Below are positions 5,548 to 8,960 of a DNA stretch of 8,960 bases, piece by piece. The notes beneath the pieces were generated by a model. The model was not told the DNA's origin and did no database searches. It saw nothing but the letters and a program-made list of their open reading frames with translations. The position numbers and the translations under genes were made by a program. Source of the stretch: Phycisphaera mikurensis NBRC 102666 (GTDB lineage Bacteria > Planctomycetota > Phycisphaerae > Phycisphaerales > SM1A02); contig CAMBSR010000085.1 in assembly GCA_945870475.1 (NCBI GenBank), positions 1-8,960 of the forward strand, read 5' to 3'. The first letter of the stretch is position 1. Every line of letters begins with the position of its first letter.

Positions 5548-5575
5548 GGGGGGGGTCGAATACTATGCAGCACGC
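5541..5575. promoter_or_regulatory. 35-bp divergent promoter region with G8 tract and TACTAT
   Basis: Only 35 bp separate the minus ATG at 5540 from the plus ATG at 5576. The region holds a run of eight G (5548-5555) and one AT-rich patch, AATACTAT. Plus-strand TACTAT (5561-5566) is a -10-like hexamer 9 nt before the pseudopilin ATG. Its near-palindromic complement TAGTAT (5560-5565 on the minus strand) could serve the other gene with a leader of about 12 nt. Neither gene has a usable Shine-Dalgarno. No -35 hexamers are convincing. Confidence 0.4.
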
Positions 5576-6490
5576 ATGTCTTCGTCCACTCACTATGCCA
5601 TGGAACGGAAGCTCGGGACGGCGCGCCGTGCCGGGTTCGTGCCGTTGGCGCGGCGGGGTGGGTTCACGCTGGTCGAATTGGTGGTTGTCCTCGCCATTAT
5701 CGGCGTCCTGGTCGCCATCATCGTGCCGGTCGCGATGGGGGCCCGCCGAAGCGCGGCACGCATGCGCGAGGTCGCTGCCCTGCGGGCAGTGCTCGTGGCG
5801 TGGACCTCCTACGCCACCGAGCAGCAGGGGTTCGTCCTTCCTGGCTACAAGGCCGGATTTCAGATCCGCGACGAGAACGGCCAGGCGATTCCCGCGGACG
5901 TCTACGGCGGCGACGCCGAGGTTTCCAAGCGCTGGCCGTGGCGCCTGGCGCCGTGGCTCGACCAGGACTTCCGCCGGCTCTACGTGGGCGCCAACGCGGA
6001 GACGCTGGCCAAGCTCCAGGCCGGGGACCGGTCGCAGTACTTCTACTTTGCGTCGCTCTACCCGAGCTTCGGGATGAACAGCGCCTTCGTGGGTGGTGAC
6101 GATCTGCGCTTCCCGAGCGACACGGTGCTTCCGAACGGGGCCACGAATCCGTTTGCCCGCTACTGCGTGACGCGGCTCTCCATGGCCACGCGCCCGCAGC
6201 AGACGATGGTGTTCGTCTCGTCGCGCACCGGGGCCACCGCGGATGGCTCGCTCAACGAGGGCTACTTCCGCGTGGATGCGCCGTGGCTCAACACGCCCAC
6301 GGTGCGCTGGGCGGCGGAGTACGACCCCGCGGACTCGGCGAGCTTCCTGAACGTGAGCGCACGCCATGGCGACGAGGCCGTGACCGGCACCGTCGACGGC
6401 GCCGTGGAGCTGCTGCAGGTGGACGCGCTGCGCGACATGACGCGCTGGTGCGATGCCGCGCCGGAGCGCGAATGGTGGATCGGGAAGTAG
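5576..6490 (+). CDS. Prepilin-like protein with N-terminal methylation motif and H-X9-DG signature
   Basis: A 304-residue type IV pilin-like / pseudopilin protein. After a 29-residue basic leader, the prepilin peptidase site reads RRGG|FTLVELVVVLAIIGVL, with Phe at mature position 1 and Glu at position 5, followed by a single hydrophobic helix (about 33-53) that would anchor it in the inner membrane. The C-terminal half contains YPSFGMN (162-168) and H264-X9-D274-G275 (ARHGDEAVTGTVDGAVELL), exactly the H-X9-DG arrangement of the large planctomycete family of prepilin-type proteins (related to DUF1559). The start may be ATG 5576, which has TACTAT upstream and no Shine-Dalgarno, or Met9 at 5600, giving a 21-residue leader. 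It is flanked on both sides by secreted proteins with dockerin-like tails. A role in their export or surface assembly is attractive but unproven. A strong hairpin follows the stop. Confidence 0.85.
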   Translation: MSSSTHYAMERKLGTARRAGFVPLARRGGFTLVELVVVLAIIGVLVAIIVPVAMGARRSAARMREVAALRAVLVAWTSYATEQQGFVLPGYKAGFQIRDENGQAIPADVYGGDAEVSKRWPWRLAPWLDQDFRRLYVGANAETLAKLQAGDRSQYFYFASLYPSFGMNSAFVGGDDLRFPSDTVLPNGATNPFARYCVTRLSMATRPQQTMVFVSSRTGATADGSLNEGYFRVDAPWLNTPTVRWAAEYDPADSASFLNVSARHGDEAVTGTVDGAVELLQVDALRDMTRWCDAAPEREWWIGK

Positions 6491-6522
6491 CGCGGCCCCC
6501 GGGACGAATCCCAGGGGCCGCG
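6491..6522 (+). terminator. Stem-loop after the pseudopilin gene
   Basis: CGCGGCCCC (6491-6499) pairs with GGGGCCGCG (6514-6522). Inside, after one C/A mismatch, GGGA pairs with TCCC around a CGAA tetraloop, for a total of 13 base pairs directly after the TAG. Only a short CTCTT follows, so it is a GC-rich terminator without a long U tract. It may also work for the converging GH5 transcript. Confidence 0.65.
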
Positions 6523-6536
6523 GCTCTTCATGCATT

Positions 6537-6556
6537 CCGCGCCCGGGTGGGCGCGG
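6537..6556 (-). terminator. Stem-loop after the GH5 endoglucanase gene
   Basis: CCGCGCCC (6537-6544) and GGGCGCGG (6549-6556) form a perfect 8-bp stem with a 4-nt loop, beginning 6 nt past the minus-strand stop at 6563. With the hairpin at 6491-6522 it makes a two-hairpin barrier between convergent genes. No T-rich tail follows. Confidence 0.55.
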
Positions 6557-6562
6557 CATTCG

Positions 6563-8605
6563 TCACTGGCATTGGCCCCATGCACCGAGGACCACCGCGA
6601 TGTCCGCACCGTTCACGGCACCGTCGCCGTTGAGGTCGGATTCGCAGCCGTCGCATGCACCCCACGCCCCGAGGAGCGTGGCGAGGTCCGCGCCGTCCAC
6701 GTTGCCGTCGTGGCTGACATCCGCACGGCAGGCCGTGATGGTGCCCACCGCAGTGTCACGTGCCAGCGTGGCGCCCGACACGTTCGAGAGCAGCACGGAG
6801 AACTGCTTCGAGCCGCTGATGGACTGCGCCGGCACCACCACCGAGACGTTGCCGGCCGACTGGCCGGGCGCGATCGACACCGTGCCGGCGCCGGCCACGT
6901 AGTTGGAGCCCGCGACGGCGGTGCCGTCCACGGTGCGCCATGCCACGCTGACCGCCGCCGGGGCCGCCGCGGAGAGCGTGACCGGGAAGCTGATCCGCTG
7001 CGAGGCGGCCGCTCCCGATCCGATCTGCGGTGCCAGGCTCGCCTGGATGTAGGACATCTTGACGGTGTCGACCGTGGTCCAGTCGTCCTTCAGGATGCCG
7101 CCGGTGTCGCCGCTGTTGGGGTTGAGGCTCCAGTAGGTCCAGCTCATGCCGCGCTGCGAGGCGGGGATGTCGCGCGTGCCGTTCAGGTCGAGGTCGCCGT
7201 CGACGTAGTCGGTGAGCTTGTCGAGCCACTGCTGGTCGGAGACGGTCTCGAGCTTGCTGCCGAACTCGCCCATGAAGAGCGGTGCGGTCTGGGCCTTGAA
7301 GATGTAGCCCCAGTGCACGTTCCAGACGTCATCCATGTTGTTGGGGTACGCCGGGTCGCTGAACCAGGTCTGCGCGAACACGCTCTTGGGGTACTCGTGC
7401 ATCGAGTAGACGAGCTTGTTGGCGACGTTCAGCACCACCGGGTACTGCGCAACGCCCTTCAGGTTGCCGCCCCACCAGGTGGTCTGGCCGTTGTAGGCCT
7501 CCGTGCCCTCGACGATGATGAGCCAGTTGGCGTTGGCCGCCAGGATGGCGTTTCCGCACCGTTCCGCGGCCTTGTTCCAGTCCGTGGCCGGATTGGAGTT
7601 GCCCCAGCTGGCGCTGCGCTTCGGCTCGTTGAAGAGGTCGGCGCCGATCACCGTGGTGTTGCCGGCATATCGCTGTGCAAGCATCACCCAGTCCTGGATC
7701 CAGCGCTGCTCGTTGTGGTACGAGTCGCCCGGGACGTACCAGACGTCCTCGGAGAGGTAGTTGTCGGCCTTGGCGGAGTGGCGGTCGAGGATCACCCGCA
7801 GCCCGATCTGGCCGCAGTAGTCGATCACCTTGTCCATGCACTGGAGCGGCGTGAGTCCCTGCAGGTCCGGGTTCTGCGCGTAGTTGATGCTGTTGGTGGC
7901 GGCGCCGGCCCGCAGCATCTCGTTGGAGAACGGCAGGCGCAGCGTGTTGAAGCCGAGCTGCTTGACCTGGTCGAGCATGGACTTGTAGCCGCGGGTCCAG
8001 AGTCCGTGCAGCACCTTGTTCCCCGTCTCGAAGCCGAACCAGTTGACGCCGGTGATGCGCACGGCCGCGCCGCTTGCGTCCACGATCTGGTTGCCCGAGG
8101 TGGAGAGCCAGGCGTTCGCGGGCGCATTGCCCGCGGGCGCGACGACGATGGTCGCGTCCGCGATGCTCATCGTGGGGGCCGGGCCCGTGCCGCCGCCTCC
8201 CGAGCCACCACCGCCGGTGCCGCCGCCGGTGCCGCCACCTGACCCGCCGCTCCCTGCACCGCTGAACACGATGTTGGAGGGCAGGGTGCCGGCAACCGCG
8301 AAGTTCGCCACGCAGCCGAAGGAGATCGACGCTCCCGCGGCCACGGCGGCGTTGTATTCGGCGTTGCGCACCACGTAGTGCGTGCCCACATGGCTCTGGA
8401 CCACGCCGTCCCAGGCACTGGTGATGTCTGCGTTCCAGTCGAACTCGATCGTCCAGCCCGTGAGCGGCTGGCCGGTGTCATTGGTTGCGGCGAACGTTCC
8501 TTGTCCGCCGCCTGACCATTGGTTCGTGAAGGTGAAGTTTCCGCCGAAGGCGGGAAGGGCACAGATGAGCGACGCGATCGACGCAAGCGCATGCTTTCGG
8601 ATCAT
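6563..8605 (-). CDS. Secreted multidomain endoglucanase: CBM2, GH5 subfamily 1, Calx-beta, dockerin-like tail
   Basis: A 680-residue exported enzyme expected to cut internal beta-1,4 bonds of cellulose. A signal peptide spans 1-21 (MIRKHALASIASLICALPAF). A CBM2-like cellulose-binding domain (about 23-114; NFTFTNQW, W51, W57, W65) and a Gly/Ser linker (115-141) follow. The GH5 domain (about 165-527) closely recalls the Acidothermus E1 cellulase (NWFGFET, LHGLWTRGYKSMLDQVK, NPNSGDTGGILKDDW). It has R223, acid/base E327 in FNEP, H403/Y405 in HEY, nucleophile E447 in GEFG, and W489. Calx-beta strands follow at 535-624, and a paired calcium-loop tail at 629-677 with Cys at 626, 651, 654 and 679. 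PTMSIADATIVVAPAG (144-159), before GH5, looks like the missing first Calx-beta strand. The ATG at 8605 is set by AAAGGA 5 nt upstream and a clean signal peptide. A start at 8731 would add 42 unlikely residues. Confidence 0.9.
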   Translation of the reverse strand: MIRKHALASIASLICALPAFGGNFTFTNQWSGGGQGTFAATNDTGQPLTGWTIEFDWNADITSAWDGVVQSHVGTHYVVRNAEYNAAVAAGASISFGCVANFAVAGTLPSNIVFSGAGSGGSGGGTGGGTGGGGSGGGGTGPAPTMSIADATIVVAPAGNAPANAWLSTSGNQIVDASGAAVRITGVNWFGFETGNKVLHGLWTRGYKSMLDQVKQLGFNTLRLPFSNEMLRAGAATNSINYAQNPDLQGLTPLQCMDKVIDYCGQIGLRVILDRHSAKADNYLSEDVWYVPGDSYHNEQRWIQDWVMLAQRYAGNTTVIGADLFNEPKRSASWGNSNPATDWNKAAERCGNAILAANANWLIIVEGTEAYNGQTTWWGGNLKGVAQYPVVLNVANKLVYSMHEYPKSVFAQTWFSDPAYPNNMDDVWNVHWGYIFKAQTAPLFMGEFGSKLETVSDQQWLDKLTDYVDGDLDLNGTRDIPASQRGMSWTYWSLNPNSGDTGGILKDDWTTVDTVKMSYIQASLAPQIGSGAAASQRISFPVTLSAAAPAAVSVAWRTVDGTAVAGSNYVAGAGTVSIAPGQSAGNVSVVVPAQSISGSKQFSVLLSNVSGATLARDTAVGTITACRADVSHDGNVDGADLATLLGAWGACDGCESDLNGDGAVNGADIAVVLGAWGQCQ

Positions 8606-8896
8606 TGTCTTCCTTTGCCGTAATGAGCCCGTGAGGGCTTTCCACACACGGAATCGATACGACCCTCGCGGGACACCGGGCCGGACGGAGGTCGCGGAAT
8701 TGGCAGAATTAATCCGGGTGGGGGCAGGCACTTATGGCACGCAGGTTGCCGTCGTGTCGCATGTTCATGTGGTCCGTTCGAAGTTCCACCGCACCCTCCG
8801 CTGTGCGCGGGACCCCTGTCCCGCGGACGGCCTCGCTCCACCCGGCTGCGCTCGGCCTCGACGACAACCGCTCGTCCGGGCGGCACCCGGGACTAT
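8606..8896. other. Intergenic leader of the endoglucanase gene
   Basis: I see no supported gene here. Reading toward the GH5 gene, a hairpin CGCGGGAC/GTCCCGCG with a 4-nt loop lies at 8806-8825. An AT-rich patch at 8697-8714 is the most promoter-like part, but I find no clear -35/-10 pair. A small stem AGCCC/GGGCT with a 4-nt loop lies at 8626-8639, 10 nt upstream of the Shine-Dalgarno AAAGGA (8611-8616, minus strand), and could affect translation. Possible frames of up to 94 codons in this stretch look like random high-GC peptides. Confidence 0.4.
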
Positions 8897-8959
8897 TCAA
8901 TACCGCAGCTGCCGGACTTCGCGGTTGGCGACGCCGCGGGCCAGGGATCCCGTGCTCGC
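8897..8959 (-). CDS. Possible C-terminal end of another minus-strand gene (partial)
   Basis: Twenty codons open to the right edge end in TGA at 8897-8899 and read ASTGSLARGVANREVRQLRY. About 17 of 20 third positions are G or C, while second positions are mixed, the pattern of real genes in this genome. The fragment is too short to assign a family. Another minus frame ends nearby in TAG (reading ...KSGSCGIE), so coding is only a possibility. If real, the hairpin at 8806-8825 could end its transcript. Confidence 0.25.
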   Translation of the reverse strand, partial: ASTGSLARGVANREVRQLRY

Positions 8960-8960
8960 T

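Noticed and set aside
4536..6077. Plus-strand open frame of 513 codons
   Set aside because: It runs antisense to the dockerin-tail gene and then out of frame through the pseudopilin, and its composition is that of a GC-rich shadow.
5363..6559. Minus-strand open frame of 398 codons opposite the pseudopilin
   Set aside because: It is rich in Arg, Pro and His with no motifs. The plus strand carries prepilin and H-X9-DG signatures.
6530..8242. Plus-strand open frame of 570 codons opposite the endoglucanase
   Set aside because: The opposite strand encodes recognisable CBM2, GH5 and Calx-beta domains. This frame has no motifs and a low-complexity composition.
8183..8263. GGC/GGT repeats as a possible DNA satellite
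   Set aside because: They encode the Gly/Ser linker between CBM2 and the catalytic domain, a usual feature of cellulases.
8606..8731. Upstream start of the endoglucanase at 8731
   Set aside because: It would put 42 polar residues before a typical signal peptide. The ATG at 8605 has AAAGGA 5 nt away.
8602..8900. Minus-strand frames of 63 and 94 codons upstream of the endoglucanase
   Set aside because: One needs a TTG start, both lack a convincing ribosome site and motifs, and they overlap each other in different frames in the leader region.

Overview
The window comes from a GC-rich bacterium (roughly two thirds G+C by eye), most likely a planctomycete of the Phycisphaerae type. The main evidence is two secreted proteins that end in a paired calcium-loop tail of the form D-x-N-x-D-G...G-A-D-L-x-x-L-L-G-x-W-G, plus a prepilin-like protein with the H-X9-DG signature. 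That combination is characteristic of this phylum. No mobile element, tRNA, rRNA or CRISPR array was seen.

Left part (1-3022), household metabolism. The C-terminal part of a low-molecular-weight protein tyrosine phosphatase runs off the left edge on the plus strand. It meets, stop to stop, a minus-strand cluster read in the order DUF1015-like protein, SerA-type phosphoglycerate dehydrogenase with ACT domain, and flavin reductase-like FMN-binding protein. The DUF1015-like protein and SerA probably form a serine-metabolism unit. The DUF1015-like protein is about half the usual family length.

Middle (3023-4475), signalling on the plus strand. An HD-GYP cyclic-di-GMP phosphodiesterase is followed by a small protein with a sigma-70 region-4-like helix-turn-helix. 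A perfect 16-bp palindrome lies between them.

Right part (4488-8605), a secretion and surface block. A secreted protein with a dockerin-like tail (minus) stands head to head, 35 bp apart, with an H-X9-DG pseudopilin (plus). The pseudopilin converges on a large secreted endoglucanase (minus) with CBM2, Gly-rich linker, GH5 subfamily 1 catalytic domain, Calx-beta and dockerin-like tail. The most striking observation is that the Calx-beta domain seems to be split: its first strand precedes the GH5 domain and the rest follows it. Positions 8606-8960 are mostly intergenic and may hold the last codons of another minus-strand gene at the right edge.

Translation signals fall into two groups. Four genes have a clear Shine-Dalgarno sequence: flavin reductase, HD-GYP, HTH and GH5. 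Three have none but carry a TANNNT hexamer 6 or 9 nt before the ATG, which suggests leaderless transcripts: DUF1015, serA and the pseudopilin. All family assignments rest on motif recognition from memory, not on searches.
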